Shown here: in pieces, positions 34,814 through 43,819 of the stretch | Layout: each line of letters begins with the position of its first letter | Position numbering within the stretch: the stretch's first letter is position 1 | Program-made: the position numbers and the translations under genes | DNA from: Paenibacillus pabuli | Lineage (GTDB): Bacteria; Bacillota; Bacilli; Paenibacillales; Paenibacillaceae | Length of the DNA stretch: 64,000 nt | Assembly (NCBI RefSeq): GCF_023101145.1 | Contig: NZ_CP073714.1 | Coordinates: 1,054,001-1,118,000 of the forward strand | Direction: 5' to 3' | Notes under the pieces: generated by a model | The model's input: the letters and a program-made list of their open reading frames with translations, nothing else | What the model was told of the DNA's origin: nothing | The model's database searches: none

Positions 34814-37780
34814 ATGCTTTGGAAGAGATTAATATCGATTTTACTGACAGTTAGTATGATCTTGCCTTTTGGTACGTTTGTCAGCGCTGATGCACCAGCG
34901 TCTGTGTCTTCTAACTCGATGAAGGTGAGTGGTGGTGAAGGCTACCCTGGGGATACCGTTGACGTGGAGGTATACCTGACACCATATCTTATGATCAATG
35001 AATACGATATTTCAATTGGCTTTGACACTTCTTCGTTGGAACTTGTGACTGGAAATGAAGTTACGAACAATCTAGGTGTGAGTTCAAATGGAGATAGCTT
35101 CAATTCGGATTTCTCCAGTAATGGGACTATCAATGTACAAGCTGATCTGGTGGACTACTCGATATTCGATGAAGCGAAGGTATTCACTCTTCATTTCAAG
35201 ATCAAGGATACTGCACAGCCTGGGGAACTGACGCTGAGTGTACCTACGCACAATCTCTATGAAGGAGGGGAACTTTCGTCGACAACGGTTGAAACGGGAA
35301 AAATTCAGGTTAATGCTGTAAAGCATACTGTGGCGTTTGATGCACAGGGAGGTAGCGCTGTTGGCAGCCTTACAGATGTAAGCAGCGGTACAGCGATCAG
35401 TGAGCCGCCAGCGCCGACAAAGGCTGGTTATACCTTCGCAGGCTGGTTCAAGGAAGAAGCAGGCACGAATATCTGGAATTTCGCAACGGATATCGTAACG
35501 GCCGATGTGACGCTATACGCAGCATGGACGCCTGTTCAGTTAGCGCAATATACCGTTACGTTTGATTCAAAGGGAGGCAGCGTTCTTGACAGCACTGCTA
35601 ATGTGAGTAGCGGCACAGCGATCACTGAGCCGCCAGCCCCGACAAAAGCCGGTTATACCTTCGCGGGCTGGTTCAAGGAAGAGGCAGGCACAAATGCCTG
35701 GAATTTCGCAACGGATATCGTAACGTCCGATGTGACACTATACGCAGCATGGACGCGTCATGCAGCAGAGATTCAGATTGGCTCAGTGAGCGGAACGCCG
35801 GGAACTACGGTGAAGGTACCTGTCTCCGTAGCCAACTCAACATATGGAATCGGAGCCTATGGATTACAAATTGATTTTGATACAGAAGCGTTGGAAGTAA
35901 CTAAGATTGAAGGACAAACGGGCAATAACTTTGACTCCAACTTCGATAACGCAGCAGGTTGGCTGACAGCGATGTGGGCAGACAGCGATGCAGGAGACAC
36001 ACCGATTGCATCAGGAGACCAACTGTTCACCATCAGCTTCAATATCAAAAGTGGAGCAACAACAGGGAGCAAGAAATTAACAGTAGAAACGGAAGAATTG
36101 AGCCATTTCTCCATAGCTGACTCGTTCGCGATCGGAATGGAAAAAACACTGATGCCTGGTAAGGTTACGGTTAATGATGGACCGGTGCAATACACAGTGA
36201 CGTATGATTCGCAGGGAGGTAGCACGGTTCCTGGGCTTACCCAGGTGAACAGCGGCACCACGATAAGCGCTCCAATAGCGCCAACAAAGGTCGGCTTTAC
36301 GTTTGCGGGCTGGTATAAGGAAGTGGCGTTAATAAATGCCTGGAACTTCGCAACGGACAAAGTAATATCTGATGTGACGTTATATGCCAAGTGGACGAGC
36401 AATACTTCGAACAATTCGAACAATTCAAATAACTCAAATAACTCAAATAACTCAAATAACTCAAATAACTCTGGCGCGCCTTCAGCCAACTCTAGCACGA
36501 CGACACCTGAGAAATCTGCTGGTCTGCAGGTCATCGTCGATGGTGTCTTGAAAGATCAGATTGCGACAGGCTCTCTCACCAAAGAGAACGGTAAGACTGT
36601 ACTCACGGTCACTGTCGACCAAGATAGACTGGTTGATCAGCTGAAGAAGGCAGCAATCAAGTCCACCGTAGTCATTCCCGTGACTACCAATGTGGAAAAG
36701 GTATCGGTGGTATTGACTGGCGATGCTGTGAAGAACATGGAAACCAAACAAGCTGTTTTGGAGGTCCAAACGCCAGACGGGATCTACAAACTTCCTGCAG
36801 GGCAAATAGCCATCGACAAGATTTCCTCAACACTTGGGATGCAGGTCAAACTGTCTGACATTGTCGTTCGTGTAGAGATTGCCAAGAGTGATGAAGCTAC
36901 GGTTCTTCTTGCAGAGAAGGCAGCTGTTCAAGGAAACTATGCTGTTGTAGCTCCACCAGTCACTTTTAATGTAACGGCTTCCTACAATGGCAAAACGGTA
37001 AACGTAGAGCAATTCAGCAGTTATGTGGAACGAGAAATTCCACTTCCCGCAGGTCTCGATCCAAGGAGGGTGACAACGGCTACGGTGCTCAATCCAGACG
37101 GCAGTGTTCGTCATGTGCCTACGTTCATCACGGCTAGAGAAGGGAAATATTATGCAGTCGTGAACAGCCTTACCAATAGCGACTACTCGCTGATCTGGCA
37201 TCCAAAAACATTCGCGGATGTAGAAGGTCACTGGTCGAAACAGGCTGTAAACGATATGGCTTCACGAATGATCATCAAGGGGATAGATGAGAATCATTAC
37301 AATCCGGATGCGGTCATTACACGGGCGGAATTCGCAGCAATTATGGTGCGCGCGCTGGGATTGGCCGACAATGAAAGCCAAACCACATTCACAGATGTGA
37401 AGTCCAGCGAATGGTATGCAGGAGCTGTTGCGAAGGCTGTGGAGTACGGTTTGATCGAAGGCTACCGGAACCAGACATTTGCGCCTGCTCAGACGATTAG
37501 TCGTCAGGAAGCATTGGTGATCATGTCCCGGGCGATGAAACTCACAGCGATTGAAACGGAAGGGGTAGATGTGGAGTCTGTGCTGTCTCCGTTTGCAGAT
37601 CAGACGGCTATTTCCTCTTGGGCCAAGTTGGCAGTAGCTACAGCTGTGAATAACGGACTTGTGGAGGGGACAGCGGAAGGGTTGATGCCGACAGGCAAGC
37701 TTACTCGGGCCGAAACTGCGGCGATTGTTCAGAGACTTTTGATCAAGGCCAAGTTGATCAATAATGGCGACTCTATCTAA
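34814..37780 (+). CDS. SLH-anchored scaffoldin-like protein with two cohesin domains
   Basis: 988-residue surface protein. Signal peptide (residues 1-25). Cohesin-like domain 1 (about 35-167: GYPGDTVDVEVYL, then ISIGFDTSSLELV). Two InlB B-type repeats (about 169-240 and 246-315). Cohesin-like domain 2 (about 318-455: GTPGTTVKVPVSV, LQIDFDTEALEVT). A third InlB repeat (458-528). An Asn/Ser linker (528-553). An unrecognised domain (570-795). Three SLH domains (from 799, 857 and 923) that bind secondary cell-wall polymers. It is built like a small scaffoldin: wall anchor plus two receptors for dockerin proteins. The preceding gene encodes such a dockerin protein, and the gap is 4 bp. Start ATG 34814 with AGGAAAGGG; an upstream TTG would spoil the signal peptide. 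Confidence 0.88.
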   Translation: MLWKRLISILLTVSMILPFGTFVSADAPASVSSNSMKVSGGEGYPGDTVDVEVYLTPYLMINEYDISIGFDTSSLELVTGNEVTNNLGVSSNGDSFNSDFSSNGTINVQADLVDYSIFDEAKVFTLHFKIKDTAQPGELTLSVPTHNLYEGGELSSTTVETGKIQVNAVKHTVAFDAQGGSAVGSLTDVSSGTAISEPPAPTKAGYTFAGWFKEEAGTNIWNFATDIVTADVTLYAAWTPVQLAQYTVTFDSKGGSVLDSTANVSSGTAITEPPAPTKAGYTFAGWFKEEAGTNAWNFATDIVTSDVTLYAAWTRHAAEIQIGSVSGTPGTTVKVPVSVANSTYGIGAYGLQIDFDTEALEVTKIEGQTGNNFDSNFDNAAGWLTAMWADSDAGDTPIASGDQLFTISFNIKSGATTGSKKLTVETEELSHFSIADSFAIGMEKTLMPGKVTVNDGPVQYTVTYDSQGGSTVPGLTQVNSGTTISAPIAPTKVGFTFAGWYKEVALINAWNFATDKVISDVTLYAKWTSNTSNNSNNSNNSNNSNNSNNSNNSGAPSANSSTTTPEKSAGLQVIVDGVLKDQIATGSLTKENGKTVLTVTVDQDRLVDQLKKAAIKSTVVIPVTTNVEKVSVVLTGDAVKNMETKQAVLEVQTPDGIYKLPAGQIAIDKISSTLGMQVKLSDIVVRVEIAKSDEATVLLAEKAAVQGNYAVVAPPVTFNVTASYNGKTVNVEQFSSYVEREIPLPAGLDPRRVTTATVLNPDGSVRHVPTFITAREGKYYAVVNSLTNSDYSLIWHPKTFADVEGHWSKQAVNDMASRMIIKGIDENHYNPDAVITRAEFAAIMVRALGLADNESQTTFTDVKSSEWYAGAVAKAVEYGLIEGYRNQTFAPAQTISRQEALVIMSRAMKLTAIETEGVDVESVLSPFADQTAISSWAKLAVATAVNNGLVEGTAEGLMPTGKLTRAETAAIVQRLLIKAKLINNGDSI
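36401..36472 (+). repeat. 9-bp tandem repeat coding an Asn/Ser linker
   Basis: Eight consecutive 9-bp units; five are AATAACTCA or one base off it, the first three have diverged (AACAATTCG/A, AATACTTCG). They encode NNS repeats between the last InlB repeat and the wall-proximal part of the scaffoldin-like protein. A change in copy number would keep the frame and alter only linker length. Confidence 0.9.
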
Positions 37781-37808
37781 AGTTAATTGAAAAAAAGTAA
37801 GACAGTTC

Positions 37809-37856
37809 AAAACCAGCCTCTTTTCCCGTTTAGGGTGGAAGGGAGAGCTGGTTTTG
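37809..37856 (+). terminator. Terminator after the cohesin/SLH gene
   Basis: AAAACCAGC pairs with GCTGGTTTT, with inner CTC...TTCCC against GGG...GGGAG. The remaining gap 37857-38102 shows no other element. Confidence 0.8.
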
Positions 37857-38102
37857 TCTGTTTATCAATGAATGGCATTCTGATTAGGAAAGGGACAATC
37901 TCGTAGTACTTGAAGATGAAACATGAGACTCGGAGAAGGCTGTTATTTGGAAATCATCTTCCCGTGAGAGACCCAATATTTTCTTGCCTAATTCGACAAC
38001 ATCATATACTATTTTCACATTACATAGTGCTTCAAGCATGTTATTTTTGGGAACGGGATAGTCGAAAAGGCTTACATACAGATGTGAGAGGAAGAGGATT
38101 GG

Positions 38103-39857
38103 ATGGTTGGTTTTTTCAAGAAACGTTTGGTTGCTCGCATTGTTGCCATTGTTACACTGGTGATGATAATTATATCTGCGGGAAGCATGCTACTTCAACT
38201 GGGGAATATGAAATTGGCTGCGCAGGAGGCCATATCGAGTTATAATATTCAAATTGCCGAAAGTTATGTGAAACAGCTGGATACAGGGCCGTACGTGGAA
38301 TTTGCCAAAGACCCCAAGGAAAATGACGTGTTCTTGAAGATTCGTGATGAATTGGATGACTTTCGCGTAAGTATCGGTGCAATGTATGTGTATTTTGTGA
38401 AAATAGACGATACAGGCACGCCTCTCATTATGGTGGACGGCATGAAGGATGCGGAAAAAGCATCACCGATCAATGAAGTGACGGATATCCCAGGCGATGC
38501 AGTCCAGACGCTCCTGCAAGGGAAAACAGCCAGTTCTCCTATCATTCATAATGAGGAGTATGGCGATTACATTTCCTCTTATGCTCCGATTTTGGACAGC
38601 AACGGAGCTTTGACAGGTGTAATTGGAATTGATACAGCTGTGTCGGTCATTGGAAGTATTGAGTCAGATATTATGAAATCCAGCATTCCGTTTTATGCCT
38701 TGTTGCTATTGATTACGCTTGCAGGCATCGCCATTGTGTTGTGGTTCATTGTAAGAGGACTGCGACCGCTAAAACCGTTGAAGGCAAGTGTCGAACAATT
38801 GGCACAAGGTGAGCTGGCGGAGGCGAACCGGATTCTGACAGCGTATCGGCTGCAGAGTGAGGATGAGATTGGCAGCACATTCAAGGCAATGATCCATATG
38901 TCCGGGGACTTAAATAAAATGGTCGGCGATATGGTCGCGGGTGTCTCGGTTACGACCGATATCCTCGCGAAATCAACGGCACAATTCAATCGTGATGCAG
39001 AAGACATGCTTGAGATGAATAAGAGTGTTGATCAGTCCGTACAGCAGATCAGACAAGGGGCACACACCCAGAAGCAAGGTGCCAGCGACAGCGCGAATGC
39101 AATGGAAGAAATCGCAAGAGCAATCACTAACATTTCAGAGTCATCTACAACCTTGTCCGACGCTGCAACGAGTGCGCTTGCTACGGCACAATCAGGTAAG
39201 CAGAGCATGACGCAAATGAAAAAACAGATGGAGAGCATTTCGGCTGTATCGGCTGAGGTTGCAGCCATGGTCCAAGTGCTTAATAACTTCTCGCAGCAAA
39301 TCAGTGGTGCGCTTCATACGGTGCAGGATTTTGCGAGTCAGACCAAGCTTCTGGCGCTAAACGCTTCAATTGAAGCCGCTCATGCAGGAGAGCATGGAAA
39401 GGGATTTGCCGTTGTAGCCGATGAAGTACGGAAGTTGGCGGAGGCCTCAAGCACATCCGTGCAGACGATATCGGATTTGTTACTCGGAATACAACAGGAG
39501 GCGCAGCACATTGGAACACAAATGGATCTAACCTCGCAAGAGATTGGCCAAGGAGTGACGAGCACAGCCGAAGCGGAGCTAGCCTTTGTACATATGGTTG
39601 AAGCATTTCGGGTGGTGACTCATCGGATTCAGGAGGTTTCCGCTTCAGCGGAGGAGATATCGGCAGGTTCCGAGGAAGCAGCAGCGTCGGTCAATACGAT
39701 ATCGGAAATTTCATCGGGCGTTTCAGATCATTCAGAAGACATTTATCGTTTGACAGGGGAACAGTCGAGTATGTTCCAGAAGATCGCACAAACGTCTACC
39801 CTGCTGAGGCAGCAAACGATTGAGATAAGTGAAGCCGTAAGAAAAGTAAAGGTATAA
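38103..39857 (+). CDS. Methyl-accepting chemotaxis protein
   Basis: 584-residue chemoreceptor. Membrane segment 1 at about residues 10-32, an extracellular dCache-like sensor (about 35-190: a [20 protein letters not shown] stretch, then [13 protein letters not shown]), membrane segment 2 (about 195-217), HAMP linker, and a long cytoplasmic coiled coil. The signalling tip [21 protein letters not shown], with VRKLAEASS after it, is the highly conserved hairpin that contacts CheA and CheW. Ligand unknown. Transcribed alone between two terminators, just after the surface operon. Start ATG at 38103 with GAGGAAGAGGA. Confidence 0.92.
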   Translation: MVGFFKKRLVARIVAIVTLVMIIISAGSMLLQLGNMKLAAQEAISSYNIQIAESYVKQLDTGPYVEFAKDPKENDVFLKIRDELDDFRVSIGAMYVYFVKIDDTGTPLIMVDGMKDAEKASPINEVTDIPGDAVQTLLQGKTASSPIIHNEEYGDYISSYAPILDSNGALTGVIGIDTAVSVIGSIESDIMKSSIPFYALLLLITLAGIAIVLWFIVRGLRPLKPLKASVEQLAQGELAEANRILTAYRLQSEDEIGSTFKAMIHMSGDLNKMVGDMVAGVSVTTDILAKSTAQFNRDAEDMLEMNKSVDQSVQQIRQGAHTQKQGASDSANAMEEIARAITNISESSTTLSDAATSALATAQSGKQSMTQMKKQMESISAVSAEVAAMVQVLNNFSQQISGALHTVQDFASQTKLLALNASIEAAHAGEHGKGFAVVADEVRKLAEASSTSVQTISDLLLGIQQEAQHIGTQMDLTSQEIGQGVTSTAEAELAFVHMVEAFRVVTHRIQEVSASAEEISAGSEEAAASVNTISEISSGVSDHSEDIYRLTGEQSSMFQKIAQTSTLLRQQTIEISEAVRKVKV

Positions 39858-39888
39858 GGGAAGCAAGCCGAACCTCTTCTGATATGGA

Positions 39889-39921
39889 ACACTCCGTTGC
39901 GAGCGACGGAGTGTTTTTTTA
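39889..39921 (+). terminator. Terminator after the chemoreceptor gene
   Basis: ACACTCCGT/ACGGAGTGT, a 9-bp perfect stem with an 8-base loop, followed by a run of T. Confidence 0.93.
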
Positions 39922-39956
39922 CATTTTAGTTCAATGCTTGGCTCAACTAGCGGAAA

Positions 39957-40849
39957 TTATAATTGATCCAGCTCAATCGCCTGTCTGAAGCGTTGGGCGA
40001 AGCGTTCTGCGGCTGCTGCGACCTCTTTGGATTCGGTTTGTACAAATCCGATTTGCATTTTGGGTTGATCGATCGAGGCGATCTCTACCATCTTGGCAAT
40101 GCCTTCTTTCCATAGCGGATGTTGGTGGAAGGAGAAGTCATGACCAATGGTGGCAGCGATATTGTTTCTCAGGACGGTGCTGATCGCTTCCGAGTTATTT
40201 GTTTTGAATAGGATGGACAGAGGGCCGTAATCATACGTGAATTCCTGAAGGAAATCTTCAATAAACCCATCACGGTACAGAGCAAGTTTATGTTCTTTTA
40301 ATTGTTCGGGAGTGACCCGGTTAAGCTTGGCGAGTTCGGATTGGTGATGCGTGCATACAACCAGTTTGCCTGAATACATGGGACTGAAATGCAGTCCATC
40401 GAATTCCCGCAATTGTTTGGTGTAAATGGCGATGAAGCCCAGATGGGTTTTGTTGTTGCGGATATCCTCAATGATTTCCATGGAACCTTTCTCTTCAATG
40501 GCAATATTCAATTGGGGGTGCTCGCGTTTCATATCTGCTGCAGTCTGAACAAGGTAAGGCATCACACTTGGAAAGGTGGCCACATGCAGTTCTCCGGTCA
40601 AGGCGGATGTCTCGGCGTTCAAGGACTTTAATTCATCAATTCGCTGCAAAATATCGAGTGCCCTGGCAATGAACTGTTTGCCCTCGTCCCATGCCGTGAG
40701 CGTTCGAACAGAATCATGCCCAGCTCATTTTCCAGGCGATGTATCGATTGGCTAATAGCCGACTGAGTAACATGCAGATGCTCCGAGGCGGCAGAGAATG
40801 ATTGGGTTTTGGCAATTTCAACGACATATTCAAGCTGTTCCAGATTCAT
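39957..40849 (-). pseudogene. LysR-family regulator broken by a small deletion/frameshift
   Basis: The N-terminal helix-turn-helix is intact from ATG 40849 (AASEHLHVTQSAISQSIHRLE, then LFERSRHGT). At 40685/40686 the frame changes: the next recognisable piece, EGKQFIARALDILQRIDEL, lies in another frame that stays open to 39957 and holds the complete effector-binding domain. Between HGT and EGKQF, LysR proteins usually have four or so residues (type VPTA) that are missing, so a deletion of 3n+1 bases fits better than a single-base error. As it stands no full regulator is made. It diverges from the butanediol dehydrogenase gene and was probably its regulator. Confidence 0.8.
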
Positions 40850-40864
40850 GGGTTCATCTCCGTT

Positions 40865-40897
40865 TTAACATTAGTACAATTAATATTAACATTAGTA
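40865..40897 (+). promoter_or_regulatory. Direct repeat in the divergent LysR/dehydrogenase region
   Basis: TTAACATTAGTA occurs at 40865-40876 and again at 40886-40897, 21 bp apart, which is two helical turns. This is a plausible regulator-binding pair for the dehydrogenase gene starting at 40992. Confidence 0.45.
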
Positions 40898-40991
40898 TCT
40901 ATAAATATGAATAATGCATGAACAGCGATATAATTAATAGACAGAAGTTAAATTTCAGAATGGATAACATAAACTAAAGGGGATGTATCTC

Positions 40992-42035
40992 ATGAAAGCA
41001 GCAGTCTGGTACGCCAAAAAAGATGTCCGGATTGAAGAACGGGAAATACCGGTAGCTCAATCAGGCCAAGTGAAAATTAAAGTCGAGTACGCAGGAATCT
41101 GTGGCAGTGACTTACACGCATACCATCACGGCGTAGGCATTCAGGAAGGACAGAACCACCCGCTTTCAGGACAGCAAGCACCGCTGACACTCGGTCATGA
41201 GTTTGCAGGAACCGTTAGTGAATTGGGAAGTGATGTAAGCGGTATCAGTGTGGGGGATCGTGTTGTTGTTGAACCGTTGTATCACTGCGGACAGTGTGAA
41301 TACTGTATCCAGGGACGTTACAACCAATGTACCCAATTTGGATTTGTAGGATTGAACGGTGATGGTGGCTTTGCTGAATATGTTGTGGTTGAAGCGTATA
41401 TGGTGCACAAATTGCCGGATAACGTATCCTTTGAAGAGGGCGCACTGGTTGAACCTACAGCGGTAGCTTTCCATGCGGTTCGCCATAGCAAATTAAAAGT
41501 GGGTCAGAAGGTTGCTGTGTATGGTGCAGGTCCAATTGGACTGCTGACGATCCTGTCAGCCAAAGCTGCAGGGGCTTCCACGATCTATGCCGTCGATGTA
41601 TTTGAAGAACGTCTGAATCTGGCTGCCAAGCTGGGAGCCATTCCGGTGAATAGTGCCAAAGTGAATGCCACTGAAGTAATTTTGCAGCAGTCTGGTGGAA
41701 TCGATGTAGCATATGAAGCGGCTGGTGTGCAGCCAACGATGGATAGCGCCGTAGCCGTAATCAAAAAAGGCGGAGAAGTGGTTGTTATCGCAGCCATTCC
41801 GAATCCGCTTCAGGTGAATTTCTTCGACCTGCTGGTGAAGGAAGCGAACCTTACAGCAACACTGGCTTACCGTCACATCTTCCCTGAAGTCATCTCGTTG
41901 ATTGCTGAGGGAGCACTGGATGTGAAACAGGTGATCACCAGAAAAATTAAGCTGAACGACATCGTTCAGGAAGGGCTTGAACTGCTGATGACCGATAAGA
42001 GCCATGCGAAAATTCTGGTGAAAATTGGCGGTTAA
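40992..42035 (+). CDS. Zinc-dependent (R,R)-2,3-butanediol dehydrogenase-type enzyme
   Basis: 347-residue medium-chain dehydrogenase. Catalytic zinc ligands C37 (GICGSDLH) and H69/E70 (GHEF), four structural-zinc cysteines C99, C102, C105 and C113, and the NAD site VYGAGPIGLLTIL near residue 175. The order of motifs, including HPLSGQQAPLTLGHEF and the YRHIFPEVISL segment, is close to butanediol dehydrogenases of Paenibacillus polymyxa and B. subtilis, which interconvert acetoin and butanediol in fermentation. Sorbitol or threonine dehydrogenase activity cannot be excluded. Start ATG 40992 with AAAGGGG nine bases before; ATG 40983 overlaps that site. The adjacent LysR gene is broken, so control may be altered. 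Confidence 0.85.
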   Translation: MKAAVWYAKKDVRIEEREIPVAQSGQVKIKVEYAGICGSDLHAYHHGVGIQEGQNHPLSGQQAPLTLGHEFAGTVSELGSDVSGISVGDRVVVEPLYHCGQCEYCIQGRYNQCTQFGFVGLNGDGGFAEYVVVEAYMVHKLPDNVSFEEGALVEPTAVAFHAVRHSKLKVGQKVAVYGAGPIGLLTILSAKAAGASTIYAVDVFEERLNLAAKLGAIPVNSAKVNATEVILQQSGGIDVAYEAAGVQPTMDSAVAVIKKGGEVVVIAAIPNPLQVNFFDLLVKEANLTATLAYRHIFPEVISLIAEGALDVKQVITRKIKLNDIVQEGLELLMTDKSHAKILVKIGG

Positions 42036-42102
42036 TCGTGTGGAAAATGCAGTGAGTAGCATGCGCTGCTCCATTCCGATGCTTTAGCTTGGAATAACGC
42101 TG

Positions 42103-42150
42103 AAAAGGGATACCCTCCGTCATATTAATGACTTAAGGGCATCCCTTTTT
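42103..42150 (+). terminator. Terminator after the dehydrogenase gene (loop shared with 19369-19416)
   Basis: AAAAGGGAT...CCCT pairs with AGGG...ATCCCTTTTT, inner GTCAT/ATGAC, loop ATTA. The inner CCGTCATATTAATGACTTA stretch is nearly identical to that after dhaKL. Confidence 0.88.
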
Positions 42151-42182
42151 GTGTTATCCGCGCTTATTACCATTTGCGAGAA

Positions 42183-42692
42183 TTATGAATCATAACGGTA
42201 GCAGATTGCTTTGCCTCCACCACTCTCGGAACTGAATTCCGGGTCTTCCACAAAACCGAAACGTTCGTATAGTCGGATCGCGTTAACCATCTGGCCGCCC
42301 GTATATAAATACACCGTATTTTTGCCCATCTCTTTGGCAGATTCAACACATTGTTGAAGCAGTTTTCTGGCAATACCGTGACCTCTCCACTTGGGATCAA
42401 CGCCCAGCAGTCGAATAAACGGATAATCAATAGGCAGCTCGAAGGTTGGATAGGCCTTATGTGCGGTCTCAAACAATTGAACCGATCCAACAATCTGATT
42501 ATCTATTTTGGCAATCCATAATTGCTTGATGTGAGGATTGGTCGGCGATTCTCGAATATCCTTCAAATAATGTTCCCATCGTTCCTGTGGTTGGAACGTG
42601 TCCCGGTACTCGGAGTAACTTTTAATGAGAATATCTACAATTTCTTCATAGTCTGCTTCTGTAGCGGGATGGATCGTTACTGCCGTTGTCAT
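42183..42692 (-). CDS. GNAT acetyltransferase
   Basis: 169 residues with the GNAT fold: an LGVDPKWRGHGIARKLLQQC segment near residue 100 is the acetyl-CoA site (R/Q-x-x-G-x-G/A), then IRLYERFGFVEDPEF near 145. The TIHPATEADYEEIVDILI opening is typical. Start ATG at 42692 has AAGGAG; the longer frame to 42773 lacks one. Substrate unknown; no partner genes. Confidence 0.82.
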   Translation of the reverse strand: MTTAVTIHPATEADYEEIVDILIKSYSEYRDTFQPQERWEHYLKDIRESPTNPHIKQLWIAKIDNQIVGSVQLFETAHKAYPTFELPIDYPFIRLLGVDPKWRGHGIARKLLQQCVESAKEMGKNTVYLYTGGQMVNAIRLYERFGFVEDPEFSSESGGGKAICYRYDS

Positions 42693-42861
42693 CTCAAGTT
42701 CTCCTTCTGATCTTGGTTTAATAAGGGATATAGTTGAACTGAATTGTATCACACCTGATGGTACGAAATTCATTCAAATTTTCTATATATGACTCATGAA
42801 ATTCTATGAGTTGGTTCACCCCTATAAGCACATTCAATATGCTTGCCTAGGACAAGGTTCA

Positions 42862-43629
42862 TTATAAGCGGTTGAGCTGTGTGGAATACAGATTATTGCG
42901 ATATTCGGTTGGTGTATTGCCTTCGTATTGCTTGAACATGCGCAGGAAAAGTTTGTAATCCGAAAACCCGCATTGTCCCGCAATTTCTTTTACACTGGCG
43001 TTTGTATTAAGCAGCATTTGCTTGGCCCGGCGAATCCGTTCTGTAAGGATATAGGTTTTGAGGCCAATGCCTTTCTCCCGTTTAACCATTTTGGAGATAT
43101 AGTCCTTGTTGAAATTAAAAGTCTCAGCAATCTTACCTACCGTAATGTCGGTATGCAGATGAATATCCACCCACTTGCAGATATGGTCAACGATCGCATT
43201 GTGCGGTCGATAACCAGCCTGTGTGTTGCGTTCCAGTTCTTTGAGCAGCAGCAGCAATGCCGCATCTGCTTCTTCCGATGAAAATGATGAACTATGCAGC
43301 AGCTGCTTGAACAGCTGATTAGCCGTAGACGGAACCTGAATGGTTGCATGAGTGGGATACTGGTCGAACTCTTCCTGATTCGAATCATAATGTACCCAAT
43401 AAAAGCTGACGGGAGCATCGCTGACCTGATAGCCGTAATGGGTGCGTCCAGCCCGCAGGAACAGCAGATCATTTGCACGAACAACGAACTGTTCTTCCTC
43501 CTCCGCAATGTACATCTCGCCTTCCAGCATCAAAATGACCTCGTGAACAGGCATGCTGCGCTTCATGTGGCTCCAATTGCCTTCGGTTATGAACTTGCCG
43601 CACAGGTAATGTTCCAATGGTTTTTGCAT
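42862..43629 (-). CDS. AraC-family regulator, probable control of the arabinofuranosidase gene
   Basis: 255 residues. The N-terminal cupin (about 15-95, VHEVILMLEGEMYIAEEE and RANDLLFLRAGRTHYG) should bind a sugar. The C-terminal double helix-turn-helix (about 160-250: KIAETFNFNKDYISKMVKRE and EIAGQCGFSDYKLFLRMFKQ) binds DNA. Start ATG at 43629 has AAGGTGGAG; the longer frame to 43707 lacks a good site. It diverges from the GH127/GH146 gene across 190 bp, the usual arrangement for a sugar-responsive activator and its target. Confidence 0.85.
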   Translation of the reverse strand: MQKPLEHYLCGKFITEGNWSHMKRSMPVHEVILMLEGEMYIAEEEEQFVVRANDLLFLRAGRTHYGYQVSDAPVSFYWVHYDSNQEEFDQYPTHATIQVPSTANQLFKQLLHSSSFSSEEADAALLLLLKELERNTQAGYRPHNAIVDHICKWVDIHLHTDITVGKIAETFNFNKDYISKMVKREKGIGLKTYILTERIRRAKQMLLNTNASVKEIAGQCGFSDYKLFLRMFKQYEGNTPTEYRNNLYSTQLNRL

Positions 43630-43819
43630 AGGACGGATTTCTCCACCTTTTCTTGGATTATGAGTCTGATGTAGTTGTATTTTATTTGATAATATGAGGA
43701 TATTCAAGGCCCGTTATGACTAAAGATCGGAAGGGATGCATGAATCACAACACGGATTTTACCCTTTGTATATCCATCTTAGGACTTCAAATATCGATTA
43801 CCTACCGAGGAGGACGAGC

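Noticed and set aside
35857..36534. 225-codon minus-strand frame with a repeated FELFEL segment
   Set aside because: The repeat is only the reverse reading of the 9-bp Asn/Ser repeat in the cohesin gene.
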